From Megamerina dolium (taxonomy: Eukaryota > Arthropoda > Insecta > Diptera > Megamerinidae), in assembly GCA_963854835.1 (NCBI GenBank), contig OY978526.1:92952140-93016139 (forward strand): DNA of 64,000 nt, in the 5' to 3' direction. The notes beneath the pieces are model-generated. The model was given only the letters and a program-made list of their open reading frames with translations. It made no database searches and was not told the DNA's origin. Below are positions 1 through 10,996 of this stretch, in pieces; position 1 is the first letter of the stretch, and each line of letters opens with the position of its first letter. The translations under genes were made by a program, and so were the position numbers.

Positions 1-223
1 TACACAGTCATCCGAATCCCCTTGCTAGGCAATTGTTGCTGAGCACGGGGCATCGTCGATTAAAAAGAAAAGACACACTGAATATGCTGTGAAATTGCTA
101 TACCTCGTGACTCAACAAATTGTGATGGAACGTTGGGAATATCACATAATTTTATTTAGTTTGTAAGATTTGATTACATATTGTTAGTTTCTAAGTAATT
201 TTAGAAAGATTCAATAAAAAAGC

Positions 224-256
<33 letters not shown>
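1..256 (+). other. 3' end of a poly(A)-tailed retroposed-looking sequence
   Basis: The first 230 bases end in an AATAAA signal at about 213-218 followed about 15 bases later by an uninterrupted run of about 27 A. One frame (roughly 30-165) stays open for about 45 codons after a stop and reads as a charged, plausible protein C-terminus (segment AIVAEHGASSIKKKRHTEYA), then stops. This is what the 3' end of a LINE or a processed copy of an mRNA looks like. The source is not recognised because the 5' part lies outside the window. Confidence 0.4.
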
Positions 257-259
<3 letters not shown>

Positions 260-677
260 TGTATTTGTTCAAGAGGCGTTAATATTCACAATACATATAC
301 ACATACTCATACATATTCAAACTTATGCCTTGAATGGTGAAAAACTGAAATTTATAGTTTTCATATTAGGCATTTAGTAGACATGTTTATGCGTCTACAG
401 GGTTTGCCTTATTCCAATATTTTTGATATTGGCAGCATTCAGCATAAATACAGGAACGAATTAGAATAAATCAGTGAAATTATTGAAAATTGTTTCCTAA
501 GTAGGACCGGATAATAATACAAATAATATGAAGCATCGGATAGTGGATGAGTAGTTCGGATAGTGGTTGAGTGTATACTTTTTCTAAGTAAAAGATCACT
601 GTTTGGTGAATCTATAAATGTCTTCTCCAAGTTATTCCATATAGCGGCTGAATACCGAATCGCAGTACTGGCTTACA
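257..677. other. AT-rich spacer, no gene seen
   Basis: Spacer between the poly(A) tail and the first mariner. Short open frames here have no recognisable protein similarity. Short CATA/TACA-rich runs are the only structure seen. Confidence 0.5.
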
Positions 678-1916
678 GTTTTAAGAGTAAAAAGGACTGC
701 ATTATTTTTCCAATAGATGGCTTTAGTAATCTGTATCTCACATTGCATAAGTGCGATCGGGTAACGCTAGATGGCGTTAGAAAGATATGATTTCGCACTA
801 AATAAACTTTTCAGCCAGTTTTGTGATTGCTTGACTCAGTATTGTTTGACCACGCGTCAAAAATGGACACCAGTAACGAGAAAATACGCCATATTTTACA
901 GATTTTCTTCGATAAAGGCGAAAACTCAAGCCAGACGGCTCAAAATGTGAATAGTGTTTATGGTTCTGATACTTTAACAGCCAATCATGTGCAATTTTGG
1001 TTTCGTCGATTCCGTTCCGGTAATTTTGATGTCAAAGATGCACCACGCTCTGGAAGGCCAATTGTCGAAAATATCTATAAAATAATGCAAATCGACGAGT
1101 CTGGCCGTCATGTAAGCACTGTTTCTATTGCCCAGGAGCTAAACATTGCACAAAAAACCGTTTGGAACCATTTAAATAAGACTGGATACAAAAAGAAGCT
1201 CAATGTAAACCTCATAGACCGAATTTCCATCTGCGAATCGCTACTGAATCGCAACAAAATCGATCCATTTCTGAAGCGGATGGTTACTGCCGTTGAAAAG
1301 GGGGTCACTTACAACAACGTCAAGCGAAAATGGTGGTTGTCGAATAGCGGTGAGCCAGCGCAAACGGTGCCCAAGCCAGGATTGACGATCGGGAAGGTTT
1401 TGCTATGTTGGTCGGATTGGCAGGGAATCATCTATTATGAGCTGCTTCCCTTCGGATCTGTACTATCAACAATTGAACCCTCTGAAGGAAGCAATCCCCC
1501 AGAAGCGGCCAGCATTGGCCAAAAGGAGAGGAATTGTGTTCCATCAGGACAACGCCAAGCCACACACACATCGATAGTGACTCGCCAGAAGCTCCGGGAG
1601 CTTGGTTTGGAGGTTCTTATGCATCCACCTTATAGTCCGAACCTTGCACCAAGTGATTACTACTGCGAATGATTTTTCTGGTGAAAAATTCGCCTCAAGA
1701 GAAGCTTGTGAAAATCGACTGTCCCATTTTTTTGCCAATAGGGACAAAGGTATCAATGAGAGTGGAATTGAAGTGAATTATGAAATTACCTTCAAAATGG
1801 CAACAAGTTATCGAACAAAACGGTGCATATTTGACCTATATCGGATCATTCTAACTATGCTAAATAAAACCTTCAATTTAATGCAAAAATAATGGATTTC
1901 TTTTTACTAGACCTTA
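678..1916 (+). mobile_element. mariner element, mellifera-type, copy 1 (defective)
   Basis: The right end (about 1885-1916) holds a mariner-like terminal repeat, read inward as TAAGGTCTAGTAAAAAG, followed by TA at 1917-1918. The left end (about 678-708) is a degraded inverted copy containing GTAAAAAGG and ATTATTTTTCC. The same termini and the same transposase recur at 12413-13662, which confirms the boundaries. At about 1.24 kb it is close to the usual 1.3 kb of full-length mariners. Its age shows in the imperfect left end and the broken coding region. Confidence 0.85.
827..1672 (+). pseudogene. mariner transposase (DD34D), inactivated
   Basis: This is a remnant of a cut-and-paste transposase that would bind the terminal repeats and move the element into TA sites. 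The N-terminal half reads well: a helix-turn-helix with RFRSGNFDVKDAPRSGRP, then VSTVSIAQELNIAQKTVWNHL, then the linker. The WVPHEL linker motif, seen as WVPRELTH in the copy at 12413, is deleted here (VNLIDRISICE follows directly). The first catalytic motif, normally GDEKW in this family, reads AVEKG, so the first aspartate is gone. Around 1545-1560 a small indel moves the second catalytic region out of frame (HQDNA is only partly readable). The third motif, NLAPSDYY, is present near the end, after which the frame is lost; homologous sequence continues to about 1800. It cannot encode active enzyme as it stands. Assignment to the mellifera subfamily is from the overall sequence pattern. Confidence 0.88.
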
Positions 1917-1918
1917 TA

Positions 1919-3249
1919 TGTATCATATTCACCGACCAGTTAATGTTGGATATTTAATAAGATAATTACGTAGAAAAACAACATCGAACAATTCATCAAG
2001 AAATACCGACTTTTCCATAAATAGTAATCACCAACCAATTGGGTATTTTAATATGTTCAGTCATTTTGTGTCGGAGCTACTATAAGCCTCGCCCAATTCG
2101 GACTAAGGTGGTTTAATGTTTTTTTAATTTTATTTCAGCGACTTTGTATGTCAGCCACTTTAAGAAGTAGGCGTGGCTTATTGATTTCATGCCAACATAT
2201 TTCCAACTACAATATTTATCTAGGTTGTCCTATGCAAAAGACTGCCAACGTTACAGTGATTCAAAGTTAAAAGAAATTCAGGCACTTTGTGTACCTTTGG
2301 AGCTTCCAGCACTTTTGCAGGATATAACATTTATATAAGTTAATAGCGCCAAAGTGAATATCAAATAGAAATTCTAATATTATTTAATGGACTTGATTAT
2401 TGATTTATATTACATTTGTGGCTTTAAAAGAATAAATTCATGTGTAATAATTATTTAATATACTTACGTATTCTTGATTTACGTCAATTCATCTTGAATT
2501 CATAATATATAATATATTCATAATATATGTGAACATAATTCTCATTACGTACAAACGTACGAGTATGTATGTATGTACAAGTACTAATTAATAAGCCTAT
2601 TATAAAGTCGACACATCGCATTAACTTTATAATGCGACTACAGTAAAGTATAAAATTTTGTATGAAATAATGGTATGATTCATATGTAGTGTGTTCAATC
2701 GTATTAGTATAAAGCCCTTATTATGAGTTGCATTCGATTTTCGAACTCATATAAAATTTCTTGTAAATGTGAATTATTAAATGACATATTATTTTAAGAT
2801 ATTTGGACGATATGAAAAGGAATCGCAAAATTTAAAGAGACCGAATATTAATCTTTAGTCACTTAATCTGCAAGGCACATAAATTTTCATTGACATATCT
2901 AAAATATGATATATAAACAAAGTAGCATTGGAAATTATTTTTTTTTTATTGTCCATGATTATAATCCATAGAAGATACTTCCAGGGAAAATATGAAGCAA
3001 TTCGCTAAAAATGAAAAAAAAATGCTTTAATGGCAATATTAATTATATTTGTGAGTTTTTAGAGAAGTATATATAATATGTACTAAAACTAAAAAAAAAA
3101 AATAAATTCAATTCCTAAAACAGCTCAAATTTGCACTTAATAATACCCTGTGTGTTTTTTTTTCTATGTAATTTATGACAGATATAAAATACATACCTAC
3201 TTAATATCAGATATTTTGTATATTTTTTGGTACCAATCATTTATGATAG
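1919..3249. other. AT-rich spacer with one old repeat fragment
   Basis: No coding region is seen. Apart from the helentron-like fragment at 2060-2330 described separately, it is AT-rich with short A/T runs. Confidence 0.5.
2060..2330 (-). repeat. Degenerate DINE-1/helentron-like fragment
   Basis: Phrases typical of the four full helentron-like copies in this window recur here in the same order as in the minus-strand copy B: an ACTTTGTATG-like motif, AGTAGGCGTGGCT, and a segment resembling 'AAAAGAAGTACAGACACTTTGTATG' in diverged form near 2270-2300. Neither end nor the (GTCY)n tract is recognisable. It is best read as an ancient, heavily mutated member of the same family. Confidence 0.5.
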
Positions 3250-3300
3250 TAACGGGTGCTTTTTTGCGGCATTAGATCTTTAGATAGCAATATTTATGGT

Positions 3301-3488
3301 TTGACAGATGAGAATTGTCAAAATGTGGTGACATTTCTGTTCAGTCAAATTTGTCATTTCATCATGAATCGTTTAACGCTAGAAGAACGTTTGACAGATA
3401 AGGATTGTGAAACTGTGTTGTCATTTCTGTTTAGTAAAATTTTTAAAAATTTGGCATTTCATCATAAATTGATTAACGCTAGAACAAC
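3301..3488 (+). repeat. 90-bp imperfect tandem duplication inside the DD41D element
   Basis: The segment beginning TTGACAGATGAGAATTGTCA at 3301 recurs, diverged, beginning TTGACAGATAAGGATTGTGA at 3391. Both copies include the region around the transposase start: ATGAATCGTTTAACGCTAGA in the first, ATAAATTGATTAACGCTAGA in the second. The duplication therefore gave the element two start regions, of which only the first keeps an ATG, and displaced the rest of the gene. Confidence 0.75.
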
Positions 3489-4167
3489 GCTTCGAAATTG
3501 TGAAATTTTATTTTCAAAAAAATAATTTCATTCGCGAAGTTCATAGAACATTTTAATCGAAAAATTGTGTTTAGTAATAAAGCTCATTTCTGGTTGAACA
3601 ATTACATTAATGAACAAAATTACCGCATTTGGAGCAAATACAGTCTTCAAACTGTCATTGAATCACAATTACATCCATTAAAATTGACTGTTTGATGTGA
3701 TTTACACGCTGGCGGCATCATCGGTCCTAACTTCTTTCGAAATGAGTATAGTGCTGCCGTTACGGTGAATGGCGAGCGTTGTCAAGCTATGATGACTGAC
3801 ATTTTGTTTCCACAAATTGACCAGCTAAACATCGACGACATTTGGTTTCAACACGATGGGGCTACATGCCACACAGCGCGTGCTATAATCGAGTTATTGC
3901 AAAAATCAATTTTCTTTCCAAAGGCGGTCCTGTTAATTGGCCTTCTCGTTTATGGGACTGTGTTAAGTTATTGATTTATGCCGACAAAGCAGCGACTCTT
4001 GAAGTATTGAAAGTCAATATTCAAGCCACCATTGACGAAATACGGCCAGATTTATTGGAAAAAGTGGTAAAAAAATGGACTGATCGAATAGAGCATGTAA
4101 CTCGTAGCCCCGTGGTGGACATATACCCGAAATCATATTTAAAAAATAATTTCCATGAAATTGTCTA
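3364..4167 (+). pseudogene. DD41D mariner-like transposase, inactivated
   Basis: The start reads MNRLTLEER, a typical beginning for this family, but it runs into the duplicated segment. After the second copy the reading resumes with EIVKFYF and then jumps to NRKIVFSNKAHFWL, so most of the DNA-binding domain has been deleted. The first catalytic motif, normally SDEAHF, reads SNKAHF, and the aspartate is lost. The middle reads HAGGIIGPNFF, then TVNGERCQAMMTDILFPQID, then the second catalytic motif WFQHDGATCHTAR. A frameshift near 3930 follows; the third motif region (normally SCDLTPLDYF) is missing, with only LIYADKAATLEVLK and a C-terminal IEHVTRSPVVDIYP continuing. It encodes no working enzyme. 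Confidence 0.85.
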
Positions 4168-4257
4168 AGACTAAAATATAATAAATTTCATTTCAATAAT
4201 ATTTCTTTCCTTATTTTGGTTCAAAGTTCTAAAGAAAGTTCAGAAAAACACCCGTTA

Positions 4258-4894
4258 GTTAACTGCTAGTGTAAAAAAGTAATGCTCTTTGTACGACATA
4301 TCATCGACATGTTATGAAAATATAAAAATTGTATGTAATAATAATAAGTATTTACTAACAATATATGTATATAAATAACAGAGAAACAAAGTTAAATTCA
4401 CAGACGCAGCGGTGAGCCCAACAAGAACAATTAAAATGATGCAAGTGAATATACCACATATGTCCTTGTGTATACACATATTGTATGTGTGCCACTAACA
4501 ACTTTGTTTTTGCCTTAAAACGTCAGTGACATTGAACAAGAGAATAAAATACAAGAAAGATTAAAAGAAAGTGTGAGACTGTTGACATGTAATCTTCTTC
4601 ATTTTAATTAATTTATAAACAAGCATGTACGTGTAAGCTGTGTGTGTGGCAAGTTTACAAAGTCATGTTTTTACGCTGCAAGCAATTTTCATCGTCGTTA
4701 CTAACATATTATCAGCATTGCCATAATTTTGGATCTCAATTTTCATAATTTACGAATTTATGAAAGTAAGAAAATTATTACCAGCGTAGTATCAGCGGTG
4801 AGTACGTTAGTCTTCTGTATATTAGGCAATTAAATATAAGAGAAAGTATCAAGACATATGTGTATGTCAATAACAACTAGATAACTCAACAGTA
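4258..4894. other. AT-rich spacer, no gene seen
   Basis: No coding region or clear repeat is recognised between the two DD41D remnants. Confidence 0.5.
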
Positions 4895-5680
4895 TTAGCA
4901 ATATTGTCTATTGCAAGTTAGAGTACATATATGCGAGGCTGCGGGCTTATCGCTATAGACATGAGCCTCAACATAGTCCCACAAAAAATAGTCTAAAGGC
5001 GTTAAATCGCACGATCTAGGCGGCCAATTGACCGGCCCCAAACGTGAAATAAACTGTTCACCGAACTCGCCTCTTAATTGGGCCATTGCCTCTAGCATTT
5101 TGGGCAGAAAAAAGTTTGTAATCATCGCACGGTAACGCTCGCCATTTACAGTAACGTTCCTGCCTTCGTCGCCTTTGAAAAAGTACACCAAACAGTGCAT
5201 TTTTCGGAATGCATTGGCAGTTTTGGCAATGCTTTTGGCTGCTCTTAACACCAAATATGGCAATTTTGCTTGTTCACGTATGCATTCCACCAGAAATGAG
5301 CTTCGTCGCTGAACATAATTTTCCGATTAAAAAGTGAATCTTCATCCAACTTTGCCAGCGCCCATTCACCAAAATTTAGCCATTGTGGTAGATCCTTTGG
5401 CTTCAATTCTTACACCAGCTGTATTTTAAAAGGTTCTACACTCAAATCTTTTCACAAAATTTTCCACGTAATGGACCAATTGTTGCGACCGGCGCCAAAT
5501 CGATAATTCACGGTCATCAACAACACTGGCGGATACAACTACGATATTTTCCTCTGTCCGCACTCTACGTATGCATGTAGGTGGTTTAGTGTCGAATAAT
5601 GTAAAGTTAGTACGAAATTTAGTCACAAGATTCCGAATAGCCAACTCAGATCTCCCAAACTGACCATAAAATAGAAGAAA
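4895..5680 (-). pseudogene. DD41D mariner-like transposase remnant, copy 2
   Basis: Read on the minus strand, the N-terminal part (about 5680-5426) contains FGRSELAIRNLVTKFRTN and RVRTEENIVVVSASV, the helix-turn-helix region of a DD41D transposase. Stops and frameshifts follow (about 5430-5290). The reading resumes with MHCLVYFFKGDEGRNVTVNGERY, then GPVNWPPRSCDLTPLDYF with the third catalytic aspartate and YVEAHVYSDKP. The WFQQDGATCHTA block that carries the second aspartate is deleted: KMLEA is followed directly by MAQLRGEFGEQF. Terminal repeats are not recognisable, so the element limits are unknown. The sequence differs clearly from the copies at 3252 and 17211, so it is a separate lineage. 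Confidence 0.8.
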
Positions 5681-5929
5681 AGTCGATTCATGGTTAAATT
5701 ATAGACCAAACTGAACGTCTTTGACAGTAAGATGTTACACGAAAACCGCTGATCTGCCAAAAACAGTGTTGCCAAAAAGAAAGTTGCTAAAAAATCAACC
5801 TGTAGAACGGAAATTGCTCAAATAAGGGTAACTTCTAGGGCAACCCCACGATATTATGAGAACGAAGGACAGAAGATCCTAACGTCTTAGGTTAAGATGG
5901 TACAGACCAAGCATAGAGACAGTAGGAAT

Positions 5930-5932
<3 letters not shown>

Positions 5933-5970
<38 letters not shown>

Positions 5971-5980
5971 GACAGAGAGA
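5933..5980. repeat. (GA)n/(GACA)n microsatellite
   Basis: About 15 GA units from 5933 grade into GACAGACAGAGACAGAGAGA. Confidence 0.95.
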
Positions 5981-7130
5981 ATATTTTCAATATATTAAAC
6001 TTCTTGTGCTCTTTTCACGTTTTTTGTTTTTTTTTTTCAATCGTCCAGTATATCTATATATATCTATATATATAGTTTAGCATTTAATTACGTCCTTGAA
6101 CACAAGCATTTAATATATTCGCCTTGAAATTTAAATTTAATGATAACCCATGAAATGTAAGTTCACATTTTTTGTTTTCTTGGATTCTTATAGTAAAATG
6201 AAAACGAAAAATAAAAATGAATGCATATGTATGAGAACATATGACTATTTGTACCTACATAATTATGAGTTGTAGCTACTAACTAGTAACAAAACTTTGG
6301 CAGTAGGATTCAAATTGCTGCAATTGTGAATGCCTGTGGGATTTCCGTATGTAAATTGCTCTATATTTAGTCGATGAATGGGAGCAAAGAAACAATATGA
6401 AATCTAAATTAAGAGAAGAAAAAGAAGAAAACGAACGAATAAGTGAAAACAGAAAAGACTAAATGGTCAAAAGTGATTTGACAATGTGTAAACGCAGTCG
6501 CATAAAAATGTGACCAAACCAGCGTAATTAAGCACTGTGCAAAAAAAAAAACATACAATGTGTTACTAAAACGGAAGAAAAATGGCATTTATGCTAACAT
6601 TGACCTGGAAAAATGCAAAACTCGTACATATTGTAGTCACAAAAGAGCAGAATGATAGGAAAATGGATGGCTAGTTAATGGTAGGACATAGTAGAGTAGG
6701 ATATTGAAAAAAATATGATAATAAAAAAGGACATCCTTAATGTGACAACGAATTTATATCGTATTTTCTATATTTTCAGTGCAGCAAGTGCGTGCCACAA
6801 TCGATTAAAAATCAATTATTTTAAAGCTTTCGTTAAATTTACATAAAAGTGGAATTTTTTGTTCCTTCTCAGTTCCCTCTCAGTGACTAGTATTTTCATC
6901 AAATAAATTTTAAACTTTTATTGTTCATACGAATGCATATATATACGATTTTACATTTATAGATATACTATATATTCGATTAAAATCTTTGTAACACATG
7001 CATGTACAATATACTTTAAAAGCTCAAATCAGAATGAATTGTCATTGGGAAAATGTTTGTTCCCTCGAACTGTTTTCATTGCATTAAATTCATAAAATAA
7101 CATGACATATCGTAAAAATTTAAGAGAATA

Positions 7131-7148
7131 CACACACACACACACACA
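7131..7148. repeat. (CA)9 microsatellite
   Basis: Uninterrupted CA dinucleotide run. Confidence 0.95.
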
Positions 7149-7411
7149 TACTTATATTGTTCATCCGTAAGAAAAAAGAAAATTGTATAGAAAAAAAATA
7201 CAAAGGGTATATCGTACTTACAGTGTGACGAATAATAATCATAAACATGACAATAATAAAATAAAACACAATGATATGAAACTCGTAAAAAAGACACATT
7301 CTTTGCTATTGTGCTGCCACTGCCACTGCCACTGCCAATGACTGGTCTTGTTATCCCTCATAACCTAACATTTGAAGGTTTAGATTATGTGCTGAGTTAT
7401 CCCCCCATCTT

Positions 7412-7433
7412 TTGTTGTTGTTGTTGTTGTTGT
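7412..7433. repeat. (GTT)n microsatellite
   Basis: About seven GTT units followed by further TTG/TTT variants. Confidence 0.9.
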
Positions 7434-7599
7434 TTGTTGTTTTGAATTATCATACTCGTATTTGTCTCATTTATGCTGTTGTTTTCGATTTTAATCTGCA
7501 TATCGCTATACTTATATCGTATCGTTATAGAGAGAATCGCCTTTTGAATTTAGTTTTTCTTCTGTTTCATTTTATATCTATTTATGTTTATTGTTTATT

Positions 7600-7638
7600 T
7601 GTTTGTTTGTGTGTGTGTGTGTGTGTGTTTTTTTTTTT
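7600..7638. repeat. GTTT/(GT)n/poly(T) compound microsatellite
   Basis: GTTTGTTTGT passes into about ten GT units and then about eleven T. Confidence 0.9.
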
Positions 7639-8887
7639 CTTCTCATTCAAATCTATATATCTAACAATCGTTTACACGCGTAAGCATATACCTATGTATA
7701 TCGATTTGAAATATGCTATCAAACTAAATTAAGTTGAAACAAATAAACGAACATTTACTTCATAATATTATTCAATTATGTAATGACGTTAGGAATGGTA
7801 TATATGTACCGATTACTTTTCTACTACTCTAATAACCCTCGGATGACTATGATTCTCTTACGGTTTACCCCCCAACAATTCTGTGCGCCATTAAAAAATA
7901 ATGAATAGATACTATTAAACAATTTGTAAACATTTTCATGTAGTGTAGTATAAATTTACTCAATTATCGGATGCTAATGGAACATCTTAGGCCGTCCAAT
8001 AGGATCGATTAAAATGGATGATAGCGAAAATTTCGTTGAGAAATGTAACCATTACAATTGTATAATTGTAAATGACAGAAATTAAGGAACGATCACAACA
8101 ATAAAAGAAGAAAAAAATTCCAATCGATCAATATGCGAACATAGACAACGAAAACATCCTTAAATTTCCTAGTAAAATGCCACAGTCGTATCAGTAAAAT
8201 GAAATGAAATTAACGTTGCCCTATAAAATTGATTACTTGTGTATTCTTTCTCTTTCTCTCTTGATCACATATATAGTGTGTCGTTAATAAAATAATATTT
8301 TCATTTTCAAAATATCAAAATTTATCACAGCTTGGATTCTTTGTTTGGTAACTTCGCGCTACATAGCTTGTAAATTGTTTGAATGTTTGAACTACACAGC
8401 TTCTCATTTGGCTGATTATGGTTAATACCCCACTGCTTGATTTTTAATGGTTGAATAAATTTTATCAAATTAGTTCAAATTAATAAATGAATTTATTTTA
8501 CATACATTAATTTTACTCACTGTGAGTAATTGGCACATTTACTAGAATGCTGCAAGAATGTATTCGTTTGCATCTTCAAAACACTCCATTCATATTAGAA
8601 TAGAATCTCTCATTAATTCTCTCTAAGCAAATACAAATTAGAATGAATAAAATAGAAATAGAATGGAATGGAGTGTATATTTCATTTTAATAGAATGAGT
8701 AGAATCTCAACATTTGCAAATGGACGTAAAGCATTTGAGAGTACTCTAAACATTCGTTTTGCTTTTCTATGTTACATTACAATACATATAAGCAAAAAAT
8801 ACAGTAGATAAGAGAACATGACACAGTATTCATCATCATCAGTGCCTGTCATGAAAAGCAACAACAATTATAACATACAACATACTC

Positions 8888-8944
8888 GTAGTACTCTCAA
8901 ACTCTCGCAGTACTCTCAAACTCTCGTAGTACTCTCAAATATTC
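8888..8944. repeat. Three tandem copies of a 19-bp unit
   Basis: The unit GTAGTACTCTCAAACTCTC starts at 8888, 8907 and 8926. The second copy differs at one base (GCAG) and the third is diverged at its end. Partial matches to ACTCTC-rich sequence also lie upstream near 8740. Confidence 0.85.
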
Positions 8945-9418
8945 GTTTATTTGAATAGAACAAAAGAAATGTATGGAATATTTCTTGTACAAGAAATGAG
9001 TGGAGTATTTTGCAATTATTGTACATGTTTTGAAAGTAAAGAGAACAATTCGAAAATTAATATATTCTCGCAGCTCTTTAATAAATATATTTCGATTTGT
9101 ATTGATTTCATTTCTTTCCCTCACTTAAAAAGTGAAACCTTTTCTTGTTGGAACACACTATTTATGTATTATTGAAAGTTTGTGTACTTTTCTTATTATT
9201 TTTATCATTTTATTCTCGTAAATATTTGGTCCTTTATTAAAGATAATGCATTTGTGTTGACGTTTGTGTTAATTTTTTTTTTTCCTTGTAGTTGTATATA
9301 TATATTAAGAGGCAAATGCCCTTGTGCCATGAGTGTACTGCTATGTGCATGGGTAGAAACGAAAAAATCAAAGACAATGTAAAGTGTTTTTCGCACTCAT
9401 TTACACATTCATTCATTT

Positions 9419-10996
9419 TTATACCCTGCATAATGCAATATGCATGGTATATTCATTTCGGTCAGATGTTTGTGTCCACTTGAAGGAATCTCCGAAGATA
9501 TAGACATGGATATATATTCGTGATCAGCGTCGATTAAATTTTCGATTTAACGATGTCCGTCCGTCCGTCCGTCCGTCTGTCTGTCACCTGGCTGGTTCGC
9601 ACGATAACTTGAGTAAATATTGAGCTATTTGGATGAAATTTGGCATAAGTAATCTATGATCCAAGGGTACGGAGGGGATTGATATTGGGCATGATCGGTC
9701 AATAAACACGCCCACACCAAGCATTCAAAGCGACTAACCTCGAAATTTTCAAAATCTTTAACTTGCTATAACTCACACAATATACCACTTGGGACAACAA
9801 TATTTTGCACATAGAGTTATATTATACTACTATATAACCTCACTAAAAGTGGATGAGCCACGCCTACTTTCTAGCGTAGTTCCCATACAAAGTGTCTGTA
9901 CTTCTTTTAAATTGAAACTGCTGTAACTTTTACAATCTTCTGTCCAGAATAACCATAATTGACACTTAGATTAACACGGCAGTGAGAAATAATATGGCAG
10001 AAAATCAATGTGCCACGCCCACTCCTTTTTGGGTCTCCCATACAAAGTTGCGGAAATTAAAAAAAATGTTACCGGTTATAACTTGCAAACTATTCAGCGT
10101 AGAATAACGAGATTTAAGGTGTGGATTAGTATTGTACGAGCAACTAGGCTCACAGAAAATGGGCGCACCACGCCCAGTGTTTATCGTAGCCCCCATACAA
10201 ATTTTAAATTGAAACAGCTGTACCTTCGGCAATTTTCTGTCTAGAATAACCATAATTGACACTTAAATTAATATCGTAGTCGGCAAAAATCTGGCAGAAA
10301 ATCAGTGTGCCGCGCCCACTCCTTCATGGGTCTCCCATACAAAGTCGAGTGAATTAAACTAAAATTTTAAGCTACATAGCTTACAAACCATTTAGCCTAG
10401 GACAACGAGACTTAGGGCATGGATTAGTATTGTATGAGCAACTAGGCTCACAGAAAATGGGCGCACCACGCCCAGTGTTTATCGTAGCCCCCATACAAAT
10501 TTTAAATTGAAACAGCTGTAACTTAGGCAATCTTATGTCTACAATAACCATAATTGACACTTAAATTAATATCGTAGTCGGAAATAATCTGGCGAAAAAT
10601 CAGCGTACCACGCCCACTTCTTATTGGGGCTCCCATACAAAGTTGAGGAAATTAAACAAAAATGTTAACCACCATAACTTAGAAACTATTCAACGTAGGA
10701 CACCAAATTTAAGGTGTGGATTAACATTGAAAAATTAATTGGATTTACTAGAAAGTGGTAAGCCACGCCCACTTTTTATATAGCTCCCATACTAAGCCTC
10801 GGAATTATCTTAAAATCCTTTTACTTCGTCAAAGTCAACCATATTTCGGGTGTAAATTAGTAGTATATGCAAAAATTGTTTCTCGAAAAGTGGAAATAAA
10901 AGAAAAGTTGGATATTCGAGTAAACTTTTTATATATAAATCTACATATGCAGGGTATAGTTTGGTCGGCCCCAGCCGACTGTAAGGAGATTTTTTT
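9419..10996 (+). mobile_element. DINE-1/mini-me-like (helentron-type) element, copy A
   Basis: This is a non-autonomous element of about 1.58 kb with no coding capacity. The 5' end starts TATACCCTGCATAATGCA and can fold on itself (TATACC against GGTATA). A related inverted motif, ATGCAGGGTATA, lies near the 3' end. A 3' stem-loop (GTCGG, loop, CCGAC, about 10965-10980) is followed by TGTAAGGAGATTTTT. Near the 5' end a TATATAT segment, a core with GTGATCAGCGTCGATTAAAT and a (GTCC)5(GTCT)2 tract follow in that order, the layout described for dipteran mini-me/DINE-1 elements. The interior holds two tandem units of about 297 bp. It would depend on proteins from a helentron elsewhere. Three further copies lie at 37301, 45563 and 47138; copy C is nearly identical in structure. 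Confidence 0.82.
9554..9584 (+). repeat. (GTCY)n tract of copy A
   Basis: Five GTCC units are followed by two GTCT units. This is the microsatellite built into the element. Confidence 0.95.

Larger units (their letters stand above)
3252..4255 (+). mobile_element. DD41D mariner-like element, copy 1 (deleted)
   Basis: The ends are imperfect inverted repeats: ACGGGTGCTTTTTTG on the left and, read inward from the right, ACGGGTGTTTTTCTG. TA flanks both sides (3250-3251, 4256-4257). The element is 1,004 bp, shorter than expected for a complete member because part of the transposase is missing. The transposase type (41 residues between the second and third catalytic aspartates in the better-preserved relative at 17211) matches the DD41D ('rosa'-like) group known from flies. 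Confidence 0.85.
5690..9418. other. AT-rich spacer with microsatellites
   Basis: About 3.7 kb with no recognisable coding sequence. It contains GA, TATC/TA, CA, GTT, GT and poly(T) tracts, some listed separately, and a TGCCAC trimer near 7315-7335. The apparent open frames are short, low in complexity and unlike known proteins. Confidence 0.5.

Noticed and set aside
7412..7732. 106-codon frame rich in leucine, valine and phenylalanine
   Set aside because: It is produced by GTT, GT and T microsatellites; no family resemblance and the composition is that of the repeats.
10008..10262. Open frames of about 60-108 codons recurring within helentron-like copies A-D (also about 10755-11024, 38902-39159, 46152-46406, 46899-47201, 47739-47996, 48920-49102), on both strands
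   Set aside because: They appear repeatedly only because the non-coding units repeat. Both strands are open at once, the frames run across the element's structural ends, and the translated sequences resemble no protein.
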